A stretch of DNA of 64,000 bases, from NCBI GenBank assembly GCA_034666985.1, contig JAXDKS010000034.1, positions 62,001 to 126,000 of the forward strand. The letters run 5' to 3'. Source of the stretch: DATARR01 sp034666985 (GTDB taxonomy: Bacteria > Acidobacteriota > Thermoanaerobaculia > Multivoradales > UBA5704). The notes below the pieces were generated by a model that searched no databases, was not told where the DNA came from, and saw nothing but the letters and a program-made list of their open reading frames with translations. Positions 34,901 to 42,920 of this stretch are shown piece after piece. The translations under genes and the position numbers were made by a program. The stretch's first letter is position 1, and each line of letters begins with the position of its first letter.

Positions 34901-36546
34901 CCGTCACGCTGCTGCTGCGCGAGGCCGCGGACCTCTCCCGGTATCGCGTCGAGCTCCGCGCGTTGCCGGGAGTGCTGGCCGAGCCGGTGTTGGACGCCGA
35001 TGCCCTGGCGCGGGACCGGTTCGCCGCGGGCGATCTCACCGGCTGGAGCCGGATCGACGAGGCCCTGGGAACCCAGCCCTCGACGATGCAGGCTGCCGGG
35101 GGAGAGCTGATCCTGAGCAGCTTCGTCGTGCAGGGCGGCAGCCCCGACGGCCCTGGCACCTATGCCTATACCGGCGACGCCGGGTGGACGGACGTGATCT
35201 ACAGCGTCCGGCTGCGGTGCCCCTCTGGCGGCGCCCTCGGCTTGGTGTTCCGCGCCCGGGACCTCAAGAACCTCTACCGGTTCTCGATGAGCGCCGGATC
35301 GGCGCCCTACCGCCGGCTGATCAAGCGGGTGAACGGCACGGCCACCGTGCTCTGGGAGGATGGCGGCTCCTATGCGACGGATCGCTCTCACGAGCTGACG
35401 GTGGTGGCCGTGGGCAGCTCGCTGCGGGGCTCGCTGAACGGCATCCCTGTCTTCGCGGTCGAGGATGGCGACGTCCCCTCAGGTCTCATCAGCCTCTATG
35501 CCCGCGACAACTCCGACGCCCACTTCTCCCAGGTCCGGGTGTTCCCGGCCGATCGGGCCTTCGCCGGCTGGCGGCTGGACGAATCGTTCGACAGTCTCGT
35601 TCCAGGCCGCTGGAGCTTCGAGGATGCGGCTCAGCCTCTTCCCGATGGCTGGGCCGTCGAATCCGGAGAGCTGCGCCCGTCGGGCGATGATCCTGCCGGC
35701 CTCCGCATCGCGCTGACGGGAGATTCCGCCGCGGCCGACTACCGGCTGGCGGTGCGTCTCCGCCCCGGGCTGGCCGGCCTCACGGGGGTGGTGTTCCGTT
35801 TTCTCGACGTCGACAACAGCTTCGTCTTCCTCAACGACTCCGGCAGCGGGGTCCTGCGGATGGTCAAGAGGGTCAAGGGCCAGGAGACCGTCCTCTGGCA
35901 AGGGACCGGAGTGATGACGGCGGGCCGGGAGATCGGCCTCACCTTCGAGGCCGTGGGCGAGCGGCTCGCCGGCTGGCTGGATGGAGTGGAGCTGTTCCGT
36001 GTGGACGACGCCGACCTGCCCGCGGGCCGGGTGGGACTCTTCGTGATCGGCAGCCCGGACGCGCGTTTCACCGAGGTGCGCGTGGCGGAGCCGGAGTGGA
36101 CCACCTGGTATGGCTTCGGCGGGGAGGAGCGCCTGCCGGCGGGGACCCGCGTCCGCATCCATGCCGGTCCTGAGACCGGAGCTCCGCCCGCGGAGGCGGG
36201 GATCGAGCGCCGCTTCGCCGCAACTCTTGGGGAGACGGGCCGGTTGCGCTTCCTCTCGGGAGGAGCGGAGATGCGCGTCGTGGCGCCGGAAGGCCCTGGA
36301 CATCAGCGGACTTTCGTGCCGCCGGCGGAGTACGTCCCGCTCACCAGTCCCAAGATGGTGCGCCGGGCGGACGGGACGGGGCTCGTCCTCCTCCCCTTCG
36401 GCAGCCCCTCCCCGCTGATCGAAGGACAGTACCGGCTGGATCTCCTCTACCATCGGGAGAAGTCCGATCAGGTCCACCCCTTCAGCCAGGCCGGAGATCG
36501 GAGCCCCGAGCGGGCGGCAATCGACATCCCCTGGCGGGCGCGCTAG
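28963..36546 (+). CDS. Giant beta-rich multidomain protein B (2527 aa)
   Basis: Residues 1-900 are long repetitive beta-strand sequence (for example ISLGVDGGFHVSLDSTG, GEVSFREIED and FSVGIKLPWPFKKKK) of a type I would compare with DUF6603, though not confidently. A Pro/Gly-rich linker with repeated I-E-P-x-P follows at about 1133-1212. The module shared with protein A lies at about 1217-1350 (CVNVRARVAG to VCFLCPRLTG). Three lectin-like DUF1080/LamG-type domains then begin near 1642, 2015 and 2204, each with a V-D-G-E-P-V-F-D-V-E-D-G-D-like core. There is no signal peptide or anchor. GC bias rises sharply after about 30.4 kb within the gene, hinting at a mosaic origin. The enzymatic role is unknown; surface binding is inferred from the lectin-like domains. 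Confidence 0.78.
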   Translation: MFSFAPFSKVLPKWPQALLPKDSHVLDHIGFTDFDIVRDDAELETSGEIGWLREIELPLPALDSVSLVLLGGNGMTEVAFTYRRQPDFEIRLFDLHAALRLRSSLLQRVHQDDDDKWVPSLDPHGKPVPAEIVLSGIEVILSADWDVSVVGAPALSLPAVELGSSGIVLEILSFQLYLSEKQTLPPGIPPGFKGVAIEEATLHFTRGIVVGAPDEVSLSDLLIGSSGFSGKVTANWTAGSGAKFAATSEAVGTAGTGTLFGYPFTLHSLMLDFKQNVPIDSTLKAEILLPFFDEPADVEISLGVDGGFHVSLDSTGPNGLRTLRKEGVLELELDSIAFDIKDGLLSTTLSGKLTPLFGGLDWPTFDVKELSIDSKGHVHLDGGWLNVPEQKILDFHGFKIEISQIGFGTNDNGTRWVGFSGGLHLVDGLQAGASVEGLRITWDPAEAHPVPKITLNGVGAELSIPGVLYFKGEVSFREIEDKTTGEIIRRFDGHIHLILENPELEIDGTLVIGSVKGPQGRYNFLGIYLDVDLPAGIALASTGLAIYGFAGLFALQMEPNKHPDEMWFSIDHSKSFFHREEVGITDLKTKWKPTKGSFAVGLGITLGSLPDSGYSLNGKLLLAIVIPGPILLLQGAMTFLKKRVGGQDEGKFRALAVLDGRASTFLIGLDAEYKTGKGGELIEIDGSVEAFYSFNDPTAWHLWLGKNKPSSLCIRALFAKLVEANAYFMLDAHQLALGVWYGFNNGWNFGPLSIRLEAWVDGNALVSFKPSQFHGDLWLHGLVDLKAFGFGFGIVLDAKIAADLFKPYHLRGEFSVGIKLPWPFKKKKVGARIVMEWGPRKIAPPLPLPVATIGIEHLKSSVTWPLQRGTFLLPSYDDGEGFLTAPGTYTEPSETAVPRVPVDARVAVTFGRSVHDEAKVGSNLQAIAPDAEVIGDPKNGGVLSVRYVLDGVTLERKVNNGWQTVASSPKTAGSGPPPLWGQWAIVPQLPDAGAKPPNPGQTKLLLGAKTPFEFNRHTGASWEEWVSDALPGYPCIPVQPGEETCFGFTDLTPGTKLESPWTFAGPPAVTFSWDFGPATVGTRPVTGESKVPQIPILCFPKDAVQHGIRVHSQAPASRIRLILARTDSQVGPIVEPGPIEPQPIEPGPGPGTRGPRMEPVPGSGTPASSIALALDPNASGPRGEVSPGPGAPGPREQAPPRRGPVEVTEVVPREAVPTCVNVRARVAGTLANPWKAEEGARFTVLGADGVLLPVARVERWDQGELGLNAGFQLEIDLPCPALWVTLLVTHRPPFRIVAFNASGMAVATHAPNGTGGTSTETIRLDGPAMTRVVIYSSGNEKLIHQVCFLCPRLTGPQATGFGIDGTSFGPFGQFEEVIPIAGPEIHDVVITGDGPFCLEQVCITPDPEAGQGVRQDERIQHQIDELAHWQAEGEVLAPDSFYRLTVKTRLDLNPPNPDLDGLPADRWPVEHAYFRTGGPPGLTELSQPAGVTTDPFVTGLEDLTRYVRETTPPTVPPPGEKPILFKPFYRAYDVGLEFNEDYVEQMYRMDRRDLGLYLYDASNQPARDGLGRLLVIGDQWGKAETLSLSEKETRWITLIDAATCLPKKLDPQTFPKDSALTSSAPGRVLAPDTLHEARLVPLLLHETFPGNVLGKVPDGWSVEDAGPGGSSSWKVGEVGEVGNVNNPPSRFVEQLSPIGGVNSPERPGTLLLLAAAGAWTDYRVSVYLRSAAGAVGVVVRYQGPGTGYRFSLDDQARRLVKGGATLLAEDHVAYPKNRDSLVTVEAIGKSLRAYVDGEPVFDVEDGDFVAGGLGLYSCQSPGARFTDVRVDDFGAAALVIYRFQLTTSLYANFFHHLHSYQDETWKVDLGADPAVDVLLNEAVAPSFSPPSEKEARAYDDLAQRALGPAALQNPARVEVTRLEKAGTPVAFLLRSPEPLAWDRIEFTLSGTPRHLPAPEIPGTVKLVEATFGAILPVEESVTLLLREAADLSRYRVELRALPGVLAEPVLDADALARDRFAAGDLTGWSRIDEALGTQPSTMQAAGGELILSSFVVQGGSPDGPGTYAYTGDAGWTDVIYSVRLRCPSGGALGLVFRARDLKNLYRFSMSAGSAPYRRLIKRVNGTATVLWEDGGSYATDRSHELTVVAVGSSLRGSLNGIPVFAVEDGDVPSGLISLYARDNSDAHFSQVRVFPADRAFAGWRLDESFDSLVPGRWSFEDAAQPLPDGWAVESGELRPSGDDPAGLRIALTGDSAAADYRLAVRLRPGLAGLTGVVFRFLDVDNSFVFLNDSGSGVLRMVKRVKGQETVLWQGTGVMTAGREIGLTFEAVGERLAGWLDGVELFRVDDADLPAGRVGLFVIGSPDARFTEVRVAEPEWTTWYGFGGEERLPAGTRVRIHAGPETGAPPAEAGIERRFAATLGETGRLRFLSGGAEMRVVAPEGPGHQRTFVPPAEYVPLTSPKMVRRADGTGLVLLPFGSPSPLIEGQYRLDLLYHREKSDQVHPFSQAGDRSPERAAIDIPWRAR

Positions 36547-36558
36547 CCTTCGGGGCGG

Positions 36559-37869
36559 ATGAAGCCCCTCCGTTTCGCCACCCGCGTCCGCCTCGCGTTT
36601 CTCGCAGGTCTGGCGGCGATCATCGGCCTCGCCGTGGCGGCCGCGGCGTGGATCCCCTCTCCCTGGGCCGTGTTCCTGGCGGCCTTCTGCTTCGGCCTGC
36701 CCCTGGGATGGTGGATCCTGGACCGGGTGCTGATCCCCTCGACCCGGGTCCTCCAGGCCCTGCGCGACGGTGTCCAGGGATATCGGGATCACGACTTCAG
36801 CCTCAACCTGGCGGTGGATCGCAAGGACGAGCTGGGGGAGCTGGTGGATCTCTACAACGACGTGGGCGAGGTGCTGCGGGAAGAGCGCAGCGCCATCCTG
36901 CAGCGGGAGATGCTGCTCGAGACGGTCTTCGAGGCCACGCCCATGGCGATCGTCCTCACCAATGCCCGGGACCGTGTGATCTTCGCCAATCGCACGGCGC
37001 GGGAGGTGTTCTTCACCCGCGGCCGGCTGGAGGGGCGGGTCTTCGGCCAGATTCTGGAGGAATGCCCCGAGGCCCTGCGGGAGGCGCTGGGGAGCGGCCG
37101 GGACTCCCTGTTCTCGCTGGAGAGCGACGGCGAAGAGGAGGTCTTCCACGTGGCCCGCCGCGCCTTCGAGCTCAACGGCCAGCGGCACGACCTGGTGCTC
37201 ATCAAGCGTCTCACCCCCGAGCTGAGGCGGCAGGAGGTGGACGTCTGGAAGCGGGCTATCCGCACGCTCTCGCACGAGATCAACAACTCCCTGGCCCCCA
37301 TCGCCTCGCTCGCCCGCTCCGTGCGCCTCATGGCCGGCGCACCTGAGCACGCGGAGCGTCTCGGCTCGGCGCTCGACGTCATCGAGGAGCGCTCCAGCCA
37401 TCTGAAAGAGTTCCTGGAGGGATACGCCCGCTTCGCCCGTCTCCCCCAACCCAATCCGCGGGAAGTGGAGTGGGGGAGCTTCCTCGCCGAGCTGCGCCAG
37501 GTCGCCCCCTTCGAGCTGGAAGGGGAGACGCCCACCACCCCCGGCCGCTTCGACCCCAATCAGATGCAGCAGGCCCTCATCAACCTCCTCAAGAACGCCC
37601 GCGAGTCCGGCAGCCCGCCCGAAGAGGTGCGCCTGGCGATCGACGCCCTGGGCGACGGCGGCGTCCGCTTCCGGGTGCTGGATCGAGGGACGGGGATGAC
37701 GGACGAGGTGATGAGAAAAGCGCTCCTCCCCTTCTACACCTCCAAGCCCGGAGGCTCCGGATTGGGCTTGCCCCTCTGCCGTGAGATCGTGGAAGCCCAC
37801 GGCGGCCGGCTGCGGATCGAGCGGCGGGAGGGCGGGGGGACGGCGGTGGTTTGCTGGGTGCCGGGGTGA
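36559..37869 (+). CDS. NtrY/NtrB-like sensor histidine kinase
   Basis: Two N-terminal membrane helices (LAFLAGLAAIIGLAVAAAAW and AVFLAAFCFGLPLGWWIL) are followed by HAMP-like sequence, a PAS domain (about 118-210), a HisKA phosphoacceptor H239 in TLSHEINNSLAPI, and a HATPase_c with N-box LINLLKNARESG and G-box GSGLGLPLC. SHEINNSL is typical of kinases paired with NtrC-type regulators. Its expected partner is the regulator ending at 21699. Only 12 bp separate it from giant protein B, so its transcription may now depend on that operon. Confidence 0.92.
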   Translation: MKPLRFATRVRLAFLAGLAAIIGLAVAAAAWIPSPWAVFLAAFCFGLPLGWWILDRVLIPSTRVLQALRDGVQGYRDHDFSLNLAVDRKDELGELVDLYNDVGEVLREERSAILQREMLLETVFEATPMAIVLTNARDRVIFANRTAREVFFTRGRLEGRVFGQILEECPEALREALGSGRDSLFSLESDGEEEVFHVARRAFELNGQRHDLVLIKRLTPELRRQEVDVWKRAIRTLSHEINNSLAPIASLARSVRLMAGAPEHAERLGSALDVIEERSSHLKEFLEGYARFARLPQPNPREVEWGSFLAELRQVAPFELEGETPTTPGRFDPNQMQQALINLLKNARESGSPPEEVRLAIDALGDGGVRFRVLDRGTGMTDEVMRKALLPFYTSKPGGSGLGLPLCREIVEAHGGRLRIERREGGGTAVVCWVPG

Positions 37870-37892
37870 AGCGGCGTAACTTAGGAGGACCG

Positions 37893-38162
37893 ATGAAACA
37901 GCTTTATCTGGAAGTGACATTCAGGCAGGGCCGTCCCTTGGCGGCCTACCTCTATCTTCCCCGTCAGGCAGGGGAAAAGAGCTCGTCGACCAAGCGAGTC
38001 GAGCCGGGCATGGTGATCGACTTCGGTCCACGCGGCAATCCCATCGGCATCGAGATCACTGCGCCCAGCCAGATTTCGCTGGCGGCGATCAACGGTCTGC
38101 TGGAAAGGTTGGGGCTTCCGCCAGTGGAGAAAGCCGACTTGGCGCCATTGCTGGCGGCCTGA
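37893..38162 (+). CDS. DUF2283 family protein
   Basis: The 89-residue product begins MKQLYLEVTFRQGRPLAAYL and contains VEPGMVIDFGPRGNPIGIEI, the DUF2283 core. TTAGGAGGACC precedes ATG 37893, so the longer in-frame start at 37851 is rejected. DUF2283 proteins are small and sometimes sit beside toxin-like DUF4258 genes; none is present here. The role is unknown. Confidence 0.8.
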   Translation: MKQLYLEVTFRQGRPLAAYLYLPRQAGEKSSSTKRVEPGMVIDFGPRGNPIGIEITAPSQISLAAINGLLERLGLPPVEKADLAPLLAA

Positions 38163-38230
38163 TCCGGCAGCGCAGGGGCGCTGCCACCCGTGGTACCCTT
38201 TCCCGTCGAATTCGAGAGGATGCCACCGCC

Positions 38231-38836
38231 ATGAAGACTCCCCATCCCAAGGCCCTCCTCGCCGTCGTCCTTCTCGGCTCCCTGCTGTCTGCCTGCGCTT
38301 CGACCGTACCCACCGGGCGGGCGCGGGCGGAGAACGAGGGGGTGCGGGAGGCGGAGGTCTCGGATGCCCGGCTGGAGAAGGAGGTCCGCCTGGCGTTGCT
38401 GGAGAAGCTCGGGCAGGATGCCCTCGGGGTGACGGTGGACGCCGACCGCGGGCGGGTGCGTCTGGTCGGCGCGGTCGACAAGCGGTCGACCCAGGAACTG
38501 GCCGAGGAGGTCGCGAAGTCGGTTCCGGGCGTGCAGAGCGTGGACAGCCGCCTCTCAGCGCGCGAACGGGAGCCGGAGAGCACCGCGGTCGGCAAGGCCG
38601 TGGGCCACACCGAGCGCGAGGTCGACGACGCCGTCCTCGAAATGCGGGTCGGCAAGAATCTGTTGAGTGAGATCGGCCGCTACGCTCTCGATCTGGAGGT
38701 CGAGGCATCCGACGGGGTGGTCAGCCTGCGCGGCTCCCTCCCCGATCGCGAGCGCAAGTCGCTGGCCCTCCGGGTGGCCGAGGAGACGTCGGGCGTCAAG
38801 AAGGTCGTCGACCTGCTCGAAGTTCAGGGCCGATAG
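38231..38836 (+). CDS. BON-domain lipoprotein
   Basis: The signal sequence ends in the lipobox LLSAC, with Cys22 as the lipidation site. Two BON domains follow (about 45-105 and 125-195), with the pattern V-x-x-x-x-G-x-V-x-L-x-G-x-V seen as VTVDADRGRVRLVGAV and LEVEASDGVVSLRGSL. This resembles OsmY/DolP-type envelope proteins, which bind phospholipid and support outer-membrane integrity. It is probably monocistronic. Confidence 0.88.
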   Translation: MKTPHPKALLAVVLLGSLLSACASTVPTGRARAENEGVREAEVSDARLEKEVRLALLEKLGQDALGVTVDADRGRVRLVGAVDKRSTQELAEEVAKSVPGVQSVDSRLSAREREPESTAVGKAVGHTEREVDDAVLEMRVGKNLLSEIGRYALDLEVEASDGVVSLRGSLPDRERKSLALRVAEETSGVKKVVDLLEVQGR

Positions 38837-38874
38837 CAAAACACCACAACCCCCTTTCTAGACTGGAGACGATC

Positions 38875-39135
<261 letters not shown>

Positions 39136-39252
39136 CCCCCCAATCCCCTACTCTCCCAAGCCACGTCCTTAGGGGACGAGGCGTCCTGAGGATCGGCGAG
39201 CCATCGCGGCCTTGACAGCCGCGTCCCGCCCCGCTAGCATCCCTAAAAAACC

Positions 39253-39279
39253 GAACGCTCGTTCCGTGAACGCTCGTTC
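39253..39279 (+). promoter_or_regulatory. Tandem TetR-type operator
   Basis: Two copies of GAACGCTCGTTC lie at 39253-39264 and 39268-39279. Each is a palindrome GAACG-CT-CGTTC, and the centres are 15 bp apart. They sit 21 bp before the TetR gene start, a normal autoregulatory position. AACG-N2-CGTT is a common TetR-family operator core. Confidence 0.7.
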
Positions 39280-39300
39280 TGCATCGCGGGGAAGGAGACC

Positions 39301-39939
39301 ATGGCGAAGCGGCGCACCCAGGCGGACAAGTCCGATGCCTCGACCCGCAAGGTCCTGAAGGCGGCGCTGTCGCTGTTCGCGCGCCAGGGGTTCCGCGCCA
39401 CGACCATGCGGCAGATCGCGCGGCGGTCGGGCCTGTCGGTGGGCGCCCTCTATCACCACTTCGGCGGCAAGGAGGAGATCTTCGGCCAGCTCATCGACCA
39501 GTACTGGCAGGTGCTGCTCGATCCCGAGCTGCCGCTCAACCAGATCTTCAACGCCGCCCGCTTCCCCGAGGACCTGGAGGCGATGGCGGCGGCCATCGAG
39601 GAGGTGGTGGCCGCGAACTCCTCCCACATCCTGCTCATCTACATCGACGTCATCGAGTTCAAGGGCAAGCACATCAAGACCTTCTACCAGCAGATGGCGG
39701 ACCGCTTCGCGGCCACCTATGCCGAGCGCCTGGCCGCCCGCCAGGAGGCGGGCGAGCTGGGAGAGGCCGACCCGCTGGTGGGAGTCATGCTCGCCACCCG
39801 CTGGTTCTTCTACTTCTTCACCGTTGAGAAGTGCTTCGGCGTGCCCATGCACTTCGGGCTGGACTCCCACCAGGCGGTCCACGAGTTCTCCAAGATCCTG
39901 CGCCGCGGGCTCGATCCGCGGGATGAGAAGAATCCATAG
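39301..39939 (+). CDS. TetR/AcrR family transcriptional regulator
   Basis: The 212-residue product has an N-terminal TetR HTH: VLKAALSLFARQGFRATTMR, then QIARRSGLSVGALYHHFGGK. The C-terminal ligand domain is less conserved. ATG 39301 follows GGGGAAGGAGACC. It precedes the TonB receptor by 31 bp and the lipid-enzyme genes, which it may control together through the operator at 39253. The ligand may be an acyl compound, by context only. Confidence 0.92.
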   Translation: MAKRRTQADKSDASTRKVLKAALSLFARQGFRATTMRQIARRSGLSVGALYHHFGGKEEIFGQLIDQYWQVLLDPELPLNQIFNAARFPEDLEAMAAAIEEVVAANSSHILLIYIDVIEFKGKHIKTFYQQMADRFAATYAERLAARQEAGELGEADPLVGVMLATRWFFYFFTVEKCFGVPMHFGLDSHQAVHEFSKILRRGLDPRDEKNP

Positions 39940-39970
39940 ATTTGTCCGTTTCGGACGTGAGGAGAGGATC

Positions 39971-42778
39971 ATGCTGAGGAAAATGGAGTTTCTGCCGCGC
40001 GGACGGGCCACCCTGGGTCTGGCCCTCGCGCTGGCGCTGTTGATGATGGCAATGATGGAGATGATGGGAGCGGGGAGGGCGAGCGCCCAGGTCTCGACCG
40101 CCAGCGTCGAGGTGGTGGTCAGCGGCACCGACGGCACCCCTCTGCCCGGAGTGACGGTGACGCTTCAGAACACCGCCACGGGCCTCACCCGCAGCGAGGT
40201 GACGGGGGAGCAGGGCATCGCCACGATCCAGGCCCTGCCGCCTGGCACCTACAAGACCGGCATCGAGCTTCAGGGCTTCTCGCCGGTGGCCCAGGACGGC
40301 ATCACCCTGCGGGTGGGCCAGACCGCGCGGGTGAAGGCCACGCTCAGCCCGGCGGTGACGGAGAGCATCACGGTCAGCACCACCGTGCCGCTGGTGGACG
40401 TCTACAAGACGGACACCTCCACCAACATCGTGCCCGAGCAGATCGAGTCGCTGCCCGTGCCCGACCGTGATTTCCAGCGTCTGGCCTTCATCGCTCCGGG
40501 CGTGCAGCGCGAGCGCGGCGGCTTCCGCTTCATCGGCGGCGGCCCGGTGGTGGGCGCCGGGGGCAACGCTAGCCAATCCACCATCCTGGTGAACGGCGTC
40601 GATTTCACCGACGCGGCCCTGGGGTTGACCAAGATCCGTTTCAGCCAGGACGCCATCGGCGAGTTCCGGGTGATCAACAACCGTTACGACGCCGAGATCG
40701 GCGGCACGGCGGGCGGCGCCCTTTCCATCGTCACCCGCGCCGGCACCAACAAGGTCAACGGCTCGGCCTTCGGCTTCTACCGCGCCGACTCGCTGCGCTC
40801 CCGCGGCGCTCTGGAGCAGCAAAACAACGATTTCTCCCGCGATCAGTACGGTTTTTCCGTGGGCGGACCGATCCGGCAGGACCACATCCACTATTTCGTC
40901 AACGCCGAGGAGGTCAACGAGAAGAACGTCTCCCTCTTCCGGCCCGGCGGCTCCTTCGTCGCCCTCTCGCGTGACGTCAAGCACCCGTTCGACCAGACCC
41001 TGGGCTTCTTCAAGCTCGACGACATCCTCTCCGAGAGCGCGTCCATCGCCGGCAACCTGGTCTACGAGAAGTACCGGGAGAAGAACTTCCGGGTGGGCGG
41101 CGTCAACGACGAGTCCACCGGCCAGACGCTCAACCGCGACAACTGGAACCTGACCCTGGAGAACCTCACGGTGCTCTCCGCGGGGCGGCTCAACGAGCTG
41201 CGGGCTCAGGGCAGCAAGCGCAAGTTCGAGGAGCCCACGAATTCGACGGCGGTGGGCGAGTGGTTCTCCTCCGGCAACACGCTGCAGACGGGGGCCAACA
41301 TCCTCGGCAACCTGCTGGGCGATGGCAAGGAATATGAGGTGCGCGACACCTATCATCTCGGCCTCGAGGGCAAGGGATCGCACGACGTCAAGGCCGGCGC
41401 TTCGTATCTCTACCACCAGGAGCGGTCGCGCATCGACACTTTCCAGTACGGCCTCTTCACTTATCTCACCGACACCCGCGCCATCCCCGTGGCCTATCTC
41501 TATGGTGAAGGCTCGGCCGACGTCACCTACGACACCCGCCGCTACGCCGTCTTCCTCCAGGACGACTGGCGTCCGCGATCGAACCTGACCGTCAACCTCG
41601 GCGTGCGTTACGACCTCGACGACGGCGGCAACAATCCGGGCTTCACCCATCCGCTGATCCCCAAACCGCGCAAGAAGGACACCAACGACGTCCAGCCGCG
41701 GGTCTCCTTCTCCCTGGATCCGGGCAGCAACGGCAAGAGCGTGTTCCGCGCCGGCGTGGGCCTGTTCAACGGCCGCTACCTGCTGGTGCCGGCCGGCGTC
41801 GAGCGGCAGCAGAACGGCGTCACCGGCCGCGTCAGCCGCTCGCGGATCAACGGCGCGCTGCTGGGCCTCAACACGCCGCCGTTCATCCTCGATCCCAACA
41901 ATCCCACGAATACGGGCGTCCTGCTGAAGCCCGACATCTCGCTGCTGGCGCCCGAGCTCGACACGCCCGAGTCGACCCAGGCGAGCCTCGGCTGGACGCG
42001 GGCGATCCTGCCGCGGATGTTCTTCGACGCCGAGGCGGTCTACGCCAAGGGCCGCAAGGAGATCGTCATCCACGACGTGAATTTCGGCGGCAACGCCCAT
42101 CCGGTGCGGCTGAATCCGACCTACAACCAGATCAACATGTACACCAACGACGGGCGCAGCGAATACAAGGCGCTCATCCTGCAGCTCAACGGCTCGCTGC
42201 GCCAGGGCGACCTGATCACCGCCTCGGTGACGCTGGCCGACAAGAAGAACATCGCGGACGATTTCAGCCCCGAGTTCCCCTTCGGCTATCCGAGCGATCC
42301 GTCGAACCTCGACGCCGAGTACGGCCGCAGCCGCTCCGACGAGCGCTACCGCTTCGTGCTCACGGGAATCATCCACCTGCCGTGGCAGCTCACCCTGGCG
42401 CCAATCTACGAGTACGGCTCCGGCCAGCCGTGGAATCACCGTCTGGGCTATGACTTCAACGGCGACGGCAAGAACTCGGACCGCCCCGCCGGGGTCGGCC
42501 GCAACAGCGAGGATGGCCCGGCGTTCCGCCAGCTCAGCCTGCGCCTCACCAAGAGCTTCGGGCTTTTCAGCGGCCAGCGGCTGGACGTCATCGCCGAGGC
42601 GTTCAACGTCACCAACACGGTGAACTACGACGTCAATTCGATCGACGGCGCCGAGTTCCTCTCGGGTCCGACGCTGGCCAGCCCGGCGCTGCCGTTCCGG
42701 CCGAACCCGAATTTCGGGCGGGCCCGGGCGACGCTGCCGGGCCGCGAGATCCAGCTCGGCCTGCGGTGGGCGTTCTAG
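39971..42778 (+). CDS. Oar-like TonB-dependent outer-membrane receptor
   Basis: The 935-residue product has a signal peptide (ALALALLMMAMMEMMGAGRASA), then a carboxypeptidase-regulatory domain (VVSGTDGTPLPGVTVTLQNT), then a plug (VNGVDFTDAALG; IGGTAGGALSIVTRAGTN), then a long beta-barrel ending in LGLRWAF, whose final aromatic residue suits BAM assembly. ATG 39971 follows GGAGAGGATC; the frame upstream to 39719 is a shadow of the TetR gene. This is the expanded Acidobacteriota/Myxococcus Oar class; the substrate is unknown. Confidence 0.92.
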   Translation: MLRKMEFLPRGRATLGLALALALLMMAMMEMMGAGRASAQVSTASVEVVVSGTDGTPLPGVTVTLQNTATGLTRSEVTGEQGIATIQALPPGTYKTGIELQGFSPVAQDGITLRVGQTARVKATLSPAVTESITVSTTVPLVDVYKTDTSTNIVPEQIESLPVPDRDFQRLAFIAPGVQRERGGFRFIGGGPVVGAGGNASQSTILVNGVDFTDAALGLTKIRFSQDAIGEFRVINNRYDAEIGGTAGGALSIVTRAGTNKVNGSAFGFYRADSLRSRGALEQQNNDFSRDQYGFSVGGPIRQDHIHYFVNAEEVNEKNVSLFRPGGSFVALSRDVKHPFDQTLGFFKLDDILSESASIAGNLVYEKYREKNFRVGGVNDESTGQTLNRDNWNLTLENLTVLSAGRLNELRAQGSKRKFEEPTNSTAVGEWFSSGNTLQTGANILGNLLGDGKEYEVRDTYHLGLEGKGSHDVKAGASYLYHQERSRIDTFQYGLFTYLTDTRAIPVAYLYGEGSADVTYDTRRYAVFLQDDWRPRSNLTVNLGVRYDLDDGGNNPGFTHPLIPKPRKKDTNDVQPRVSFSLDPGSNGKSVFRAGVGLFNGRYLLVPAGVERQQNGVTGRVSRSRINGALLGLNTPPFILDPNNPTNTGVLLKPDISLLAPELDTPESTQASLGWTRAILPRMFFDAEAVYAKGRKEIVIHDVNFGGNAHPVRLNPTYNQINMYTNDGRSEYKALILQLNGSLRQGDLITASVTLADKKNIADDFSPEFPFGYPSDPSNLDAEYGRSRSDERYRFVLTGIIHLPWQLTLAPIYEYGSGQPWNHRLGYDFNGDGKNSDRPAGVGRNSEDGPAFRQLSLRLTKSFGLFSGQRLDVIAEAFNVTNTVNYDVNSIDGAEFLSGPTLASPALPFRPNPNFGRARATLPGREIQLGLRWAF

Positions 42779-42852
42779 GTCCGGGAGAAGAGGGAGGAGA
42801 AAGGGACGAACACGGACGAGCACGAACGAACAAGGACGGAAAGGACAGCCTT

Positions 42853-42906
42853 GTAGGGTGCGCTATGCGCACCACCAGCGCTGACGGTGCGCATAGCGCA
42901 CCCTAC
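42853..42906. repeat. Intergenic hairpin, family GTAGGGTGCGC, copy 2
   Basis: The arms at 42853-42873 and 42886-42906 are perfectly complementary (21 bp), with a 12-nt loop. Relative to copies 1 and 3 the stem has one G-to-A change and a matching C-to-T change on the other arm, so pairing is kept. It lies 15 bp before the SDR gene. Confidence 0.75.
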
Positions 42907-42920
42907 GGTGAGGAGGTGCA

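Noticed and set aside
21890..36546. Extracellular contractile injection system or prophage
   Set aside because: No sheath, tube, baseplate, spike or capsid gene is present in the window; only large beta-rich proteins suggest it, which is not enough.
39818..42823. Open frame of 1001 codons on the minus strand
   Set aside because: It lies opposite the TonB receptor, is Arg/Glu/Val-rich without motifs, and is a codon-bias shadow in GC-rich DNA.
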